Shown here: positions 40,825-54,570 of the stretch, piece after piece
How positions within the stretch are numbered: the first letter of the stretch is position 1
Layout of the letters: every line of letters starts with the position of its first letter
Source: Phalacrocorax aristotelis
Lineage: Eukaryota; Chordata; Aves; Suliformes; Phalacrocoracidae
NCBI RefSeq assembly: GCF_949628215.1
Contig: NC_134277.1
Location: forward strand, 53,578,918 to 53,642,917
Reading direction: 5' to 3'
DNA length: 64,000 nt
Program-made: the position numbers and the translations under genes
Notes under the pieces: generated by a model
Databases searched by the model: none
The model's input: the letters and a program-made list of their open reading frames with translations, nothing else
Told to the model about the DNA's origin: nothing

Positions 40825-43800
40825 TATACATTAACCTCTACCTATATCAAAACTTTTAAATTGGGTTGGACCCATGACAGTTCTTTGCTCGTCTGGACTC
40901 TCTCTCCGTTCTCTGGTTTCTCCCACCTTTTTGTGGAGGGCACTCTTTCTCTTCCTTACTTGGACAGCCTCACTGAAAAATGAAGTATAACCTAAGCAGA
41001 AATATTTTTAAATGTCATATCTTGAAAAAAATTTTGAAAATCACATTATGAGTGCTGTGTAAAGCCCTAAACCCCTTGTAATTTAGTAGTGACTTTTATC
41101 AGAAAGATGACGTTTAGCATACTGTACTGATTAGTACATGTTCTCTGAGTATCTCAAAGACATTTCAAAGGCTGGAATTCCATAGATCTTCAATAATTAC
41201 TTAGTTCTTGACCAGCCAGTTGAACTTCTGCAGAATTAATTTATTTGGAGGTTGAAATGTTCTATCTGTATCCCTCCCTCTTGCTTATATTTCCATGCCA
41301 TAAGGTGGACAGAAATATTATCTGTGCTGTGTCCAGAAATAAGCTTTCCAGTTGTCCAAATTCTGCTGAACAGCAAATTATGAACTGGAAGATATATAGG
41401 TGTGTGCATATGTACCTATGTAGAATATATTTAATTGAAGGTTGTTGGACAAAAGGAGCTGAGCAGATGATAATCACTACTAAATGTTTCCCATGGACCT
41501 CATTGCTTGGGTTTCTTTTCTTCTTGCTGTTAACATCAGAGAGTCAGATCTTGTTCACTCTTTACCTCCAAGACACATTGGATAGTTGAAGTCCTCCTGA
41601 GACCATCGGGTCTGAAATCAGACCAAAAGAGTCTTCACTTGGCTGAAAACTCTCCTGTTTCCCTGTGCATAGATGTCTATGCACAGTGTGGAGGCAAGTC
41701 AGTTAAAGTTGCACACGCCAGCTTCTTCAAGTCAGGTTCTGAGGATGCTCATATACACACAGTGATTTCCACTGTCTTCCCCTGAAATCAGAAAGCACTC
41801 CTGAACTCTTTTGCTAAAATTAAAAGCATGAGAGAGAAAAGGGGGGAAAGCCCAACTAACAAAAATCTAAATCTTTCTTCCCTCTTTTGCAGAGTTGTCA
41901 TGCCTTTATTGTAAATTAGAATTTTAGGACTTTAGAAGGGAATGGAGCATTTGGCTGCCTCATTTCATGCTAAATCAGAAATAGCATAAGAGAGCGTTTG
42001 TTGTGTAAGGAACTGAATGGGGACGACCAGAAAACTGCCAGTTTTCTCTTGCCTTTGCAGACAAGCCCTTGGGCCCCTTTCATCTCAGACCCAGCTATAA
42101 TTGTAACACCTGTTCTGGAGCTACACTGAGAGCTGAGCCGATAAAGGTAGCAGTTTGCAGACCTGAGCATGCTGGAGCGCCTTAGCTTTTTGGAAGGCCC
42201 TGCTTTCTCTGGCCCAGATCCAATACACCACTTAGACATCTGCTTAACTTTAAGCATGTGAGTATCCCCTTTGAAGTCCTATGTATATTGTTTTGCTGGA
42301 CTGAGGTCATTGAGCTCAGTACCTTGCAGGATTGAGCTCCTGAACGTCAGGTTTGATTAAATGCTCCCCCTTTCCCACCCCCCCGCTCCTCTCCTACCAT
42401 GAAAGCCTGACCAAAGCCTGACCAGACCTAAAACAGCCTCAGCACAAAAAAACCCAAAAAAAAATCAAGAAAAAAAAAGGCAGCTGGTGGGAAGTGAGCC
42501 TGGCTCAGCTGCGGTAGCTTGGTCTTGCAGCCTAACCAGAAGAAAAGCAGAGAAAAAAATCCAGTTGGAGATCTATATCAAAACTAAACCATCTACACTT
42601 TCCTAGGGGAGCTGCAGAATCTCAGCTAGGAGTGCTTGCTTATCGATGATGCTGCCTCTTTCTCCTCAAACTCTTCGTGCTGTTGCTTGAGGAGTACAAC
42701 CGCCCAGTTTATCTAACTGCTCCCTGTTAATTGTGCTCCTGCTTCTTTCTTCCTGCAACTCCAAAATATGCTCTCCGCAAGTGGAATGAACCCCGCTCTC
42801 TCTCCCAGTCTGTTCCTTGTCAATTCGCATCAGTTTAAGGTCAGGAAAGCTAACAGGGAACAAGGCACTGCAGCATTTGAACTCAACCTTGCTTTCCCAA
42901 GGAACAAACTGACAATTAGTACAGGGATCAGCATCAAAAAAGAGCAACCCAGCGTGAAGCCTGTCTAATTAGTCATATGAACGGAGGGCTTCCCCTCCAC
43001 TTCCTCGGGAACACATGCCTGTCAGATCTGATACAAAGAAACTTCTCTCCATACCATAATACTGAAATTAGGCTGAGAACAGGTAGCCCTGGCTGAATCC
43101 TTGTTTAAGCAATTGGAGGCTTAGCTGCAAAATCTAGTTGCATGCCCACATCCACAGTTGCAGCATGCTTATGACCATGTGCTTTGCAAGTGATTGAAAG
43201 TTGCTTCTTTCCTTGCAAAAAACTGGGGGAAAAAAGGCGTTGATGTTGTTGCTAATCTTCTCGATTTAATAACGCATCTTGTTTAGACGGAAAAATGAGC
43301 AAAGGGAAAAATTAGAGATGAAAGCTGAATGACAGTCTCTTAATCTCAGAGAATTGTGCTGGTTGAGAGGCTCCATGTGTCTGAGTCCTCTTTTTTTTCT
43401 TGTTTTGTTCTTTTTTTTTTGCTTTATGAACTAAAACATGCATTTATCTCCTATAATCTGCAAGACAAAATAAGTAGCAGTAAAAGTCCGTGATTACTCT
43501 TAATTTTGCCATAGTATCTGGACAGTGGCTAACAGCTTGTGCTGAAATTAAGATCCTGTTGCATTCGCTCTGTGAATGAAGAAGACGACCAAAGCTCATG
43601 CAGTCTAACAGCTTGTCTATACAGGGATGCACAGAAAATACAAGCCAAATGACCTAAAAGTGTATATTTTATGACTAGTTAAACTCCATTTAAATTCCTA
43701 AGTCAAACTCCTAATCCAGAGCTTAAAAGTCCTTAATCTGATCTTGTTGAATTTACTTTGGAAGTGAAGCAAATGAGATGAAATAGAAGTTAATTTAAAC

Positions 43801-44147
43801 GTATCCTGGAACTTTTCTGATGTGGGCTGCAGAATATATGTGGCATGCTAGCAATTCTGAATTTTCATTTTGTTCTTAAACATACGGTATGTTTTATAAT
43901 GACATGACTTATTTCTGGAAGGAAAAAGGAATAAACTGCTTGGACATAACAGGCTCTGCATGAAGGTAAAAAACCATCTGTATAGGGGCTGCATGTATAT
44001 AATAAGTAAAGAGAAAAAACTACTGCTGCCACTGCAACAGTTTTATCAGTGCGTCTGCTGGGTCTTCATGATGGTGACGTGTTGCAACAAGTCCCTCAGC
44101 ACTGGTTTCTACACCGACTATAGCCTAGATTGAGCTATTTTTGAAAT

Positions 44148-44203
44148 TTAATTTTTTCTTTTATTTTTCCATTTTTCTTTTTCCTTTTTTAATTTTCTTT
44201 CTG
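44148..44203. repeat. T-rich low-complexity tract
   Basis: A run of TTTTTC, TTTTAT and TTTTTCC units. Confidence 0.8.
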
Positions 44204-46742
44204 TAGCCCAAGTGCTGATTGCCTTAGTTTTACTGACACGACTGTCCCATCAGAAACTCCGACCCTTCTGTAGGCGCTGCCAAATAGCCATCAAAGCAGC
44301 TTTGCTCCTGCAAGGTACCTCAGGCTGTTCGTTTCCAACAGGAGACTGACAGCTGTGTCTCCAGATGTGGGTTCCTGGCATGGTGGGAGAATGCCAGTAC
44401 CAGTCCAAGCACCTGTATTCAGGTAGCTTCTTTGTTTATAGACCGAAAGGGAGCATAAATGCTTTCTGTTTGATACAGCACTGGGCTGAGTCTCAGCAGA
44501 CATACATGTGCTTCCTACTGTGGCATTTACCTTCTGGTACCTCAGAGGTCAAAGCTGAAACAATTTGTGTAGTTCTTCCTTTCCTACCTATCACAATAAT
44601 ACTCTTATTTGCAAAGCACTTGAGTAGTACCACTGGAAAGTGTGAATAAAGGCCTTTTTGTCATTATTTATTGTTAGTACTATTAAGGCAGAAGCACTGG
44701 CAACCGTAGCTCGAGCTGAGCACGTGCCCATGAGGAGCAGCACTGTGCCCAAGCAGAAATGCCCAGGAACTGAGACTGTGCAGCCGAGCTGTTTGTTTCC
44801 TCACGTACCAGAGGGAGAAGAAAAAAAGAAGAATGATTTTTCTGCTGTATACCGAGTGGTACAGAAGAAACACCACATGCTTGTCAGTGAAGCCGCATCT
44901 CTGTAGTATTCGGATGAGTGCGCCGCTCTCTGCTTCCTTCATGCAGATACTCCGTGTACTAACTAATTAACTGAAATCAGATGCTGGGTGCCTTTAGCAG
45001 CTTGTGTTTGAACAGACACTTGGTGGCACACTTTCTCTGAAGAGTGCTGTGGGATAATGTAGCTGTTTTGCTGGAGTCCCTTTTTGTTATCTTCCCTTTT
45101 CCTTGGCATAGTGTGTTCTTACAGGCTGCCAGCCTTGTCCTCTGGGTTTTCCAGCTTACCTGGAGAGCACGGGCAGCTGCTTTTAAGAAACAAACAAACA
45201 AACAAAACACTTCCCCACAGATCTCCTCAGCCCCCAGAAAAAGAAGAGAATCGTCAGCTACAGTATTCGCAGGTTTCAATGACCACCTGTGTGGTCCAAG
45301 CCCAGCTGAACATCACTGTATTCTGGGGGTGCTGGAAACAGAGTCCTTCTCTCATGGGCTTTTTGGCCTCCCTTCCTACTCCTGCATGGCTGCTTTCTAG
45401 AAGACACAATACTATTCAATATTTGCATATACTCAACCAAACACCATCAGCTGGTCCTGGTGACACATATTTCTGCCACAATCACATGTAGGGAAGAATC
45501 TCACTCTATTTTAAAAAAAAAAGTATTAGTATAAGTAGTAAGGACATAGTGTGCTTTATGATTTTTCCTCAGGCTAATATTCATGGCTCACAAATTGTGT
45601 TTACTCTGCTGCCCCTGTTATACAAATACTTGCCTAATACTACTGCTCAGCCATAAAACTTATACTTGCTTCCAGCAGAGTTCAATGCTGTGAGCAGGAT
45701 AATACCAGCATCATCTCTCTGAATCTGCATTAATGAGTCATTAAAAGAAGAATTGTACATACATTGCCCTGAAATTTTACAAGGCACTTTTTTGCCTTCC
45801 TGAGCTGGCTGAAGATGTTGTTTGATGTATAGACAAAATATGTGTGGTACCCAATGTCTGTTCAACCTGTTGCCCTGATCATCTTTCCTTCTTGCTTCTT
45901 CTGTTAGCTGGTGCTCCAACAATGCAGTGTAATGTGCAAGATTGGGCACAGGGCTACTACTAGCACTAATGAGCACTGCCAAAATCTACTGCCATTAGAG
46001 CACAAATGCAGAGAAACAGCCACAGTGTTAAGCCATGGAAAAGAACTGAGGGGTAGGGGAGGAGAGAGCAGTGGGACCGTAGTATGTTACATGTCAAAGA
46101 TGTGTGTCGTAATGATGAACTGGTAACTGATTCCCTGGTGCTTTTCCTGCAGTTTCCCCAGCCCTGCAAGCAGTACTTTAATTAACAGACTAATTATACA
46201 CAGCCATCTTTACTTTCCTGCTCAGTCTCCTTACTCAATGTATTACAGCATTTGCTGCTGCACAAAGCTCCAAGGACTTCTGTGAGGAGGAAAAGAAACA
46301 GCAGATTCGATTCCCAAATGCTCTAAAGCTCCATTTGAAACCAGAGAGCGAATCAAGCCTTCCCATCATTCACATGGGAAGGTTTCAGATGATATAATAG
46401 TGTCTTTTTCATCCTTTACAGCTCTGGTTCAGGTCTGTTAGCCATTTCAGCAGTGTCCCTCTGAGGGAACACTAGCGATGCTGCTGACTCACAAAAGGCC
46501 CCACTTCCTTGACACATCACAGTGATTGCAAAGAAAGCCTTTCTCCATGTGAGCCATGCTGCAGCTCAGCCTGGTTCTCATTATGTTCCTCTCCATACCA
46601 TTATACTTCTGCATAGACGCAGTACCCACCCAACTGGGGTCACGTCTGCTGCTAACAATCTGCTGACATATTAGATAAGTTATATGGGTTTCTTCACTGC
46701 TGCCAAGGGCAAAATATTCCCACATCTACAGTATTTCATTAT

Positions 46743-46774
46743 CTTTTTTTTAATCTTTTTTTTTTTTTTTTTTT
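46743..46774. repeat. Poly-T tract followed by AACCAG
   Basis: Long T run directly followed by AACCAG. This resembles a strong polypyrimidine tract and 3' splice site on the plus strand. The 75-codon open frame beginning at 46781 is unrecognisable, so no exon is called. Confidence 0.7.
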
Positions 46775-47831
46775 AACCAGATGCTGGTCAAGCTGCGAAA
46801 AGCAGGAAACGTTCCTGCAGTATTGTGCTCTTACCTTATTAATGCTGCCTGGTTTCTTCCCCAGAAGCATAGGATACAAAACAACTGGGAAGTAGCAGTC
46901 AGGACTTTTCCACTTGGCCTGTCTGAGGGGTCTTTTTCTTTTTGCTTCTTCCTACACTCCCCTGATGTGGATGCTGTGCAATTTGCTTTCAGTATCTCTT
47001 TTAATTGAGGGAGTTCTATTCTAATGGTTCACCTGCAGGACCTTCATCTTCAATACTGAGCCTGTGGGCAGTTTACAAGGCATCTTAATGTCTCTCCCAT
47101 AGTTTTTGACCCTGAAGCACTGTCTTTTGTTTATATAACACAAACCAGATATGCTTCGTTGTTGTGATATTACCATGAGGGAGCTATGCTTGTTGCCTTT
47201 TTCTTAAAACTGACTTCCTTAAAGAAACAAGGCTGAAACAATTCTGACAGTCTGTCCATCCTACCCCTCCTCCAAGAAAACTTCTGAACTACTTGATTAA
47301 TTGCAATTTAACTTGAAAATAAGGACAGGATGCCAATGATATTAAATGTATACTTATTTTGTGAATATAGACGGATGAATATAGGAGGCAGAGATTCTCT
47401 TCAGCCTCCATTGATGGAAGATTTACAGCATGACTTGGTTCTTTTTCTTATTAGATAATTATTGGCATCTTGCAAACTTTATTGCAAGACATAAACTCAG
47501 GTGACTGGCCTTCATAGATTCTGCTACTTTATGCAAAGTATTTCTTTAAGTCCCCTTCAATACCTGCTCCTGAGAAACTTTACCTAAATTTGCACGTACT
47601 GCCTGTTCCATTGCATTGTAGAGGAACAGCCTGGTCCTCAGCAAACCCAGTATGGGGTAGGTGTATTAACAGACTTGTTCCTCCAGTTTAGGAAGTGGGT
47701 CTGGTTTCCCAGCGCAAAGAGTTTTGTGAGATCTGACATGTTCTTCCTTGCTTTGATTACACTTATAACATTCGTTATAAGTTTCTGTTAAAAAAAAAAA
47801 AAAAGAACATTTTGTAAATTCAGATTATACC

Positions 47832-47858
47832 GGGCGGGGGGGGCATGTGTGGGGTGGG
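47832..47858 (+). other. G-quadruplex motif
   Basis: Four G runs of at least three (47832-47834, 47836-47843, 47851-47854 and 47856-47858) with loops of 1, 7 and 1 nt. This satisfies the standard G3+N1-7 pattern and lies isolated in AT-rich desert just downstream of an A15 tract. Confidence 0.8.
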
Positions 47859-50329
47859 TAAAATTAACTTTAGCTATGTTGCAAGTGTTACTATCTCATT
47901 TACAATAGTTTAAACGTCTTCCAGCCCCTGGCACTTGGATAACTAAATAAGATTGTTAGGAGCTTCACCATAGGCCTTCAAACAGGACCACACCTAGGCA
48001 TGTCTAAAACTATTTGGTATCGGTGTGGCATGTTAATATAAAGTCTGCTGAACAGATAGTAAATCTGGTTTCTGTCTTTCTTCTTAAGAAGAGAACCCAG
48101 CTTTTGTAAAATCTGGGTTCCATATGCAGAGCCAGCTATGAAGTCTTTCCTTTCACAGGAAAAGCCTGCACCAGTGTCCTCAAGTTTCATCAGCTCTGTC
48201 ATGTCTCTCATGTCCCTTCCTCCCCCCCAGGAGATTCAAAGTACCAGTGCTTTGGTCAGGCCTGCATCTTCTTTACTACAGGCAGATGATGATAAGTAGG
48301 TTTCATGTCCCCACTACCTGGTAATAAACAGAGGCTCAGGGATAAAAGCGATGGGCATGTTGCAAGGACCTAGGTAAACAGCCTAGTGAGGAGCTGCAGC
48401 TTCTGGTGTCAGTTATATGAGTCAATGAAGAAAATGTGACTGGGTTGTGGTCAGCCTATTAGTATAATTCACTCTTAGTTTCGCTGCAAAAGAGTTGGTT
48501 GCAATCTTTCCACCTTGATGTATGGCTCTGAGGAGAGGTTATTTTAAGATACCAAGAACTTAGTTTGGGAACAGGGTTAAATGCTGAAATGACCCTGTCT
48601 TTGCTAGATCATGTATGGCATGTTTCCTGCGGAGAGCTGGGCTAAGTTCACCAGTAACTCTGGCTGTTAGCAAAGCTCAAGCTAAAGAGTGGCTTAAGAA
48701 TATATAATGGTGACACACCACTGGAAGAACATTGTGGAATGATCACTGTTTATTAACTCCTCCGGATCTGGGGCTGAATGTGATGATGTATCAGCCTTAC
48801 CTCAAAGCTCATGTGCTCTGAGAGACAGCTGGAATTTCACAGCAGAAACTGCTTTTCTTTTTAAAAAATTTGAAAGTAAAATGAGAACCGAAGTGAGTTA
48901 CAGATGTCAAGGACTGTAGGCTGCCAGTGACGGCTACAAGATAGTACACAGATGACCTAGGCAGTGCTTGAATAAACTGAAAATTCTTTTGTTTAAAAAA
49001 AAAGACAGGAAAGAGAAAAGATGGCTTTCAAAATGGCTAACCCTTCCTATCTTTCTCTGCCTGTATGACCTCCCTTCTCTACCCCTATAGCCCATGCAGC
49101 TCTCATTTATGTCCTTCAGATGCACTCAAAAGTTGGTTCTTTTTTGTTCTTGATTTTTCTGTGAAAGCCCTCTCATTCCCATCTCAGTTGGTTCTCCATA
49201 GTAATGCAGCTTTGAGAACACACACCTCAGTCAACAGAAAAAAAAACAAGGTAAGTGACAGGGATACATTAGAAATCCCGCTCTCTGTGCAGTGTCTGCT
49301 TCTCCAGCCCCCATCACTGTCATCTACACCACTGTCGGTGGGACAAATGCATGCTGCTCATGTACATCCACTATTATTGCCATTGAAAGCACCGATGCGT
49401 AACAGACACAAATTTTCAGGCAAAAGAGCATGGTCTAGAGACAGACACGAAATGCCAAGGTTAACATGTTATTTAAAACTATATATACTCAGGTTTTAGT
49501 GGAGAAGATCAGCAAAATAATGGTGACCATTGTGTTTTGCTTGTGTCTGCAGTCTGTACCCATTCAGTCTTCCAGAGCTCAGGTCACACATTAGAGAGGG
49601 ATCAGTCACTGCAGATTAGCACATGTCATCCATTTTAGTGACAGCAGGACTAAGTATTACTCCCTTTCCTGCAGCAGTTGGTGGCTTCTCTAAAGACATT
49701 TCCAAATTCAATTGCTGTTGGGTTAATTCCTCTTCTCTTATATCATACTGCAAACTGGACAGCTGCCTCAGCTGGTGTCTGAATGTTCAATGGAGAAGAG
49801 GTCAGCAAAACTATTTTTCAACATTTAGCAGAAATCAACTGAAACTGTCAATTTTAGAAAGCTGATGGCAAGTTGTTTGACAGATGCCAAGTGGTAAGAG
49901 CCCAAATATACTATTGGGAATGTTTATTTGTGGGCATAATCTCCCCTGTCAAACTGAAGAAAAGGATGCCACACAGATTGCAAATATTAAGTGACAGGTT
50001 TCATACGGCCTTTCTTTTGCTGAAAACACGAGTGCATGTTAAACATAGAAGTGCTCTTCCCAATCCCTAGGAACATATCAGTGCAAAACTCCCACAACCC
50101 TTTGAAACTGAACTTAGGAAAGAAAGGGTTCAAACATTTGTTGCTCTGATAACAAAAATATTTAAAAAGCTCTCTGAAATCTGACCTAATTGAATACGAT
50201 AGTGTCATCGGCTGTTAGTGAGTAGCAACCCCAGCTTTAAGAATAGGCTCTATCTTCTCCTTTGTGAAAGCTCAGAGTCCACAAATCAAGCTGTCTTCCA
50301 AATGCCCTGTTTTATAAGCAGTACTAATA

Positions 50330-50510
50330 CCAGCAATCTGTATGGTGCTTTTAATCAGTGGACGCCAAAGCCTCTTACACAGCAAGCTGGTATTGTTGCA
50401 CTCGGTTTTGGGCAAAGCAAAGCGCAGGAACATAGAGCAGTTGCAGTTGTGGGCTAGAGTCTAAGACTAGTAAATCTCAGTCTCATGTTCTAGTTACCAT
50501 CTCGTACTGA
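50330..50510. mobile_element. Possible MIR/CORE-SINE-like relic
   Basis: The order of a few short blocks resembles the reverse complement of an ancient CORE-SINE (MIR-like) consensus: a CTCTTACACAG-type block near 50371-50381, then TGGTATTGTTGCA, then a degraded GATGGGGAAACTGAGG-like block, then a GCAGTTGTGGGCTAGAGTC-like block. Divergence is high and this may be chance resemblance. Confidence 0.25.
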
Positions 50511-52539
50511 TGGAGAGCAAATGCGGCGTTGCCAGGGAAGGGTGGAGGCATCACCTGAGGTACAAAGCCGGCAATACGGCTGTAAAAGTTCAGCCGCGCT
50601 TAAGGCACTCTTTTTCCCCAGCAAGTATTTCCACCCCTGGGACTTAGCGGCAAATCTTCTCTCTCTGAACCCTTTGGTCCTAATTTTCTTTCCATTACCA
50701 AGTGTCAGATATGTCTGTTTATTTTGCTAGAATTAACCTTGGTTTTCCCTTTTGGATATAAAATATGTGTTTCAAAGTACTCACTAGATTATGTCCAGGC
50801 TTTCCCCCCCTCACTTCTGCTACAGCCTACCGTACACCATTATCTTTCTTTTACAGTGCCAGCCTCAGTTTTACTATCCCCTTAGTAAATCCGAAATATT
50901 TATTCTGGTAGGCTAAAGGGAATTTTCTTTTCAATTCTCATTTATTCTAGACCTTTTTAGGATATCCGCACCAGTCACAGTGAACAGTTTTAGTATCTTG
51001 TGCGCTGTATAAAGGTAAATAACGCTTTCCACAAGATCACTTACATCCAAGTGTTTCAAACTTGAGAGCTGAGGTTTGTCTTAGCACTGGCACTCATAGC
51101 ATTCCTGGTGCTAGGAAGAAAAAGCTATTAAAACATTATTTCTTGTACTGTACTTTGGCAGCTGTCTTTGAAATTGAAAGATACACAACAAGGTTCTGTC
51201 CTACATACTTGCTCAAGGGTTTCTGTAAAAGAAAGGAATATAGACTTAGGTATATAAAAGGGGACTATACCACGGACTTTTAAAGAGAACTCACTCATTT
51301 CAACTTGTGCTAACTCACTCATTTCAACTTGTGCTAGAGCTAAGCTCTTGGTCAAATCCTTAACTGGTTGAAAAGTGACAATGTAAAATACGTTTATAAC
51401 TTGAAATAAATTATTCCAACATATTTTTAAAAATAATTTCTATTACTGGGAAATGTTTCAATTAATGAAAGAGATTTATTATTCAGAGGGTTTTTTGGTT
51501 TTGGTGGGTTTTTTGTTACTTTGATTCCATATTAAAAGCTGGAACAACAGCACGTGGCTTCAGGCTGATTTTCATTGATCTCTTAATCAAAGAAAGATCT
51601 CTTAAAGAGGAAAAAAAAAAAACTAAAAAACCAAAAAGCAAACCAGGAGAAAATGTCTCACCTTACATTTAAGAGGCTACGGTGAAGGCAAAGGAGTAAG
51701 TCACTGAATTAACTGGGCTAGGCTCTAGCCCAGACCTCAGCAGTGGGTACGGTTGAAAGTATATCCTGTGCTCTCCTGACTGACAGATGGGGAAGGTAAT
51801 CAACAGTAATAAGTCTGGGCATCTTTGCTACTAATCATCAATTAGGTTGTGGTAGGATTCGGCTGTATTGGGTAACTATAGCAGCACAGAAAGGCCAATT
51901 TCTTCTCTAAAGGCTTTGCATCCTCGTCAGAGGCAGGGGCAGGCCAGTGGTGGCGGGTCAGGTACAGTGTCTTCCTCCCTTGATGGTTGCCTTGCACTAG
52001 AGGAATCCCTTCTGCTCGGCAGTCTGTAAAAATCTCCCCATTTACCTTCCTAATGCTGGGCCAGAAGAGCGTACTGGACTGCAAATGTAGTTCAATCCTT
52101 GTGTAACAATGAAGCATCCAAATAAAAACCTAGAAATGGTGATTTCTCTGCCATGGAAAAAAATAAGATGCATAATAGGTAGTAAGTGGTATCTCCTTTT
52201 TGGTGGAAAGGAACTGTTTTCACACTTTTTCTTTCCCTTTGTTTTTATTCCTAAAATATCCAATTTACACAACTTATAAGCATTTGTAAACTATATCTAT
52301 GATTATATTTATTGCTTATTTACTCAGCAGGTGCAGCAAGGTGTTATTCTATCAGTTATGTTTGTTTTGTTGGTGCAGCCACAGTTGTGGTAAATTTTGT
52401 AAACCTTTCCTGTATCTCAAAACAACCAGCCCAACGTTGTGTCCTGCAAGAACACTTGAGGCTTATACCTTATTTACCCTCATTTAGCCACCTTTTAAAT
52501 TAACAGATGCAGGTACTACAAGATTATAATGTTCTTCAT
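50511..52539. other. Intergenic, tandem duplication only
   Basis: Nothing coding recognised. Contains the perfect 24-bp duplication at 51288, a G/T-rich patch near 51488-51513 and an A-rich patch near 51610-51640. Confidence 0.65.
51288..51335. repeat. 24-bp perfect tandem duplication
   Basis: Copies at 51288-51311 and 51312-51335 are identical over all 24 nt. The unit begins AACTCACTCATTTC and ends TTGTGCT. Perfect identity suggests a recent event and possible length polymorphism. Confidence 0.95.
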
Positions 52540-53200
52540 TAGCAAAAACTACACATTCATTTATTTTAGATATAAACCATCATAATCTCGTGTCTGTTGT
52601 AAGGAAATGTTGCATTAATTTCTACGGCCCCTGGAAGCCTAACCGATTTGTAGTTTCATTACCACAATCGTTATTGCCGAGAGCTTTAAGACTGACCACG
52701 AATACTGTACTACAGTCACCAGGTTAAGCTCTAAAACCACCCTAAAAGCCCCTGAGAGGCTTGGTGAGGTTGAACTGAATTATTGGTTCAAGTTCTTTTC
52801 TGATCCATGCAAAATGAACTGTTAACTTTAAAGGGGCTAGATTTTCACCTCTGATCGCCTGAAAGCTGATGGCAACCTACCTGGCTTTTAGCCACATTTT
52901 ATTCCGGGTTGATTGGTTTCCTTGCTTTGATATAAGTAATAGAAGCAAGCTGGCTGCTGCTGCAAACCCATGCGGGCAGGGCAGGAAGCGTTTAGCTCGT
53001 ACAGTTGTCTTCACGCCGCTGAAATGAAAACCCTTTCGGTGCCAGCCTTCCAGCAAAGCGTATGCTGGGAATTACACAAACTTGTGAATTGCTTCCCCTC
53101 AATGTTATTTACGGCCACGTTATTTCAAATAAGCTTAGTTTCCCTCTGCAAGCTTAGCTGTTGCCAGATAAATGAGCAGTATGTTATGGGTATTGAAATA
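52540..53200. promoter_or_regulatory. Candidate conserved non-coding element E
   Basis: Low-repeat block with ACCACA (RUNX core, 52661-52666), an inverted SOX-like pair (ACAAT 52664-52668 and ATTG 52673-52676), CTTTGAT (TCF/LEF, 52925-52931) and an inverted CCAAT (ATTGG, 52912-52916). Part of it overlaps a 168-codon open frame (52970-53476) with no recognisable protein. Identity as an enhancer is inferred. Confidence 0.25.
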
Positions 53201-54329
53201 TGTTTTCCAAGGCCTAATCCTGAATACTTTCGAAATTGCAGGCTTAAAAAAAAAAATTCCTTTTCATGCCAGAACACCCCCAGTCCTGTTCCCCATACTA
53301 TTAAAATAAGCAAAAGCGATTCCTTTCACCGCACCATGGTGTGGGAATGCCTCTCCCTCTGTCCTTACAGTGTGGAAATAAGCCAGAAATATCTGGCAGC
53401 CCCATCTGTGGTGCCTGATGGGTCCAGCGGCGTGGCCCTATCTGTGCGTGCTGGGTTTCTGCGATCATGGCTGTAAGGTTTCAGACAGCAGCAGGCTCCT
53501 CGAGCAGTGTTTTGGCGACGGCAGTGCTGCTCCCAGGCCGTATAACACACTTTATTACAAGGTGCTCTGTATGATCCAGGAGAGTTGCAAATCACAACAC
53601 TTCTTCTCGCTTTCCAAGTTCACTAGGCCAGAAATTAAATCTTCTTTGTTCTAAATTCACCTTATGTCTCCTTGTTTTCTCACTTTTTCAGTTTGCTGTT
53701 TGTTCTTTTTTAACTACCATTTTTCTTTACATCTAGCAGGAGAGAGATAGGACACAAAATGTAGATGTATCGCTGAGCAAAAATGGAAAAGTATCCACTA
53801 CTGAAGCTTTTGGAAAATGGCTGATAGTCTTTTTTTAATTCTTTCTACCGCCGGCCCTCAAAGCAAAACTCGTTGTCTTTGGGCGTATTCCTATTGCTGT
53901 ATGTTCACAGAGGGAAAATATACAGAGGTCAGCAGTTTCAAAGGCAGTCTCTAATTTTAGGTTCTTAGCTTTGGATATTTTGGGACAAAACTTTGGACAC
54001 AACAAAAGAAGTGTCAAGGAACTATAAATCTAGATGAAGTAAGTAACACCCAAGATGTCTCGAAACAGAGACCCAAAACCAGAGACCCTTCTATTTAAAA
54101 AAAAAAAAAGAAAGTTTTAGCATTTTCCAGAAAATGTTTTTCTTAGTTCTTGAGGTTTCTATCCTTCCCCACACTTCCCGCTATTCCTATTTTCATATCA
54201 CCATTACAGGCAACTCTGAAATTCTCGTACCAATCCAAGGCCTGCGAAAATCAAGGGGGAAAATTGCCCTTTCTTTCAATGTGCATGTGATCATCTTAAG
54301 ATTGACTGCTGTGTAAAGCCTGATTTTTT

Positions 54330-54570
54330 TTTAACCCCAAAATTGCTCCTTGAGACTTTTTTATTTAGCTGAGTTTGTTTTAAATGCTTCTAATTGGCAA
54401 TGTGGTTTTTATTTGTCTTTTAAATATAGTGTTCAAAAAGGTTTAAGTTGCAAACAAAAGACCTATTTAAATTCCAATTATGTAATAAAGCTCAAAAGTG
54501 CTGATTTATTAAATAATTATTTGAAAATCAAATATGAAAGATGAAAAAATCAAGAAGGCTTGAAAGACAG
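54330..54570. promoter_or_regulatory. Candidate conserved non-coding element F (AT-rich)
   Basis: Strongly AT-rich, non-repetitive stretch with CTAATTGG (about 54391-54398), CCAATTATG (about 54475-54483) and AAATAATTATTTG (about 54511-54523, near-palindromic). These suggest homeodomain or MEF2-like input. Weak evidence. Confidence 0.25.

Larger units (their letters stand above)
37012..50329. other. Intergenic desert
   Basis: About 13.3 kb without a supported gene. Longest frames: 144 codons (49065-49499) and 135 codons (45084-45491), neither recognisable. Holds T/G-rich (40747), T-rich (44148) and poly-T (46743) tracts, an AAAC run near 45188-45207, A15 near 47790-47804 and the quadruplex motif at 47832. 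Confidence 0.65.

Noticed and set aside
46743..47008. Possible exon: poly-T, AACCAG acceptor and a 75-codon frame
   Set aside because: No recognised protein and no convincing downstream donor or partner exons. Poly-T tracts are common in this desert.
48290..48430. Weak resemblance to a MIR-type SINE
   Set aside because: Only a CAGAGGCTCAGGG-like block matched. Not enough to call.
52970..53476. 168-codon plus-strand frame
   Set aside because: No domain, no Kozak support and no recognised homolog.
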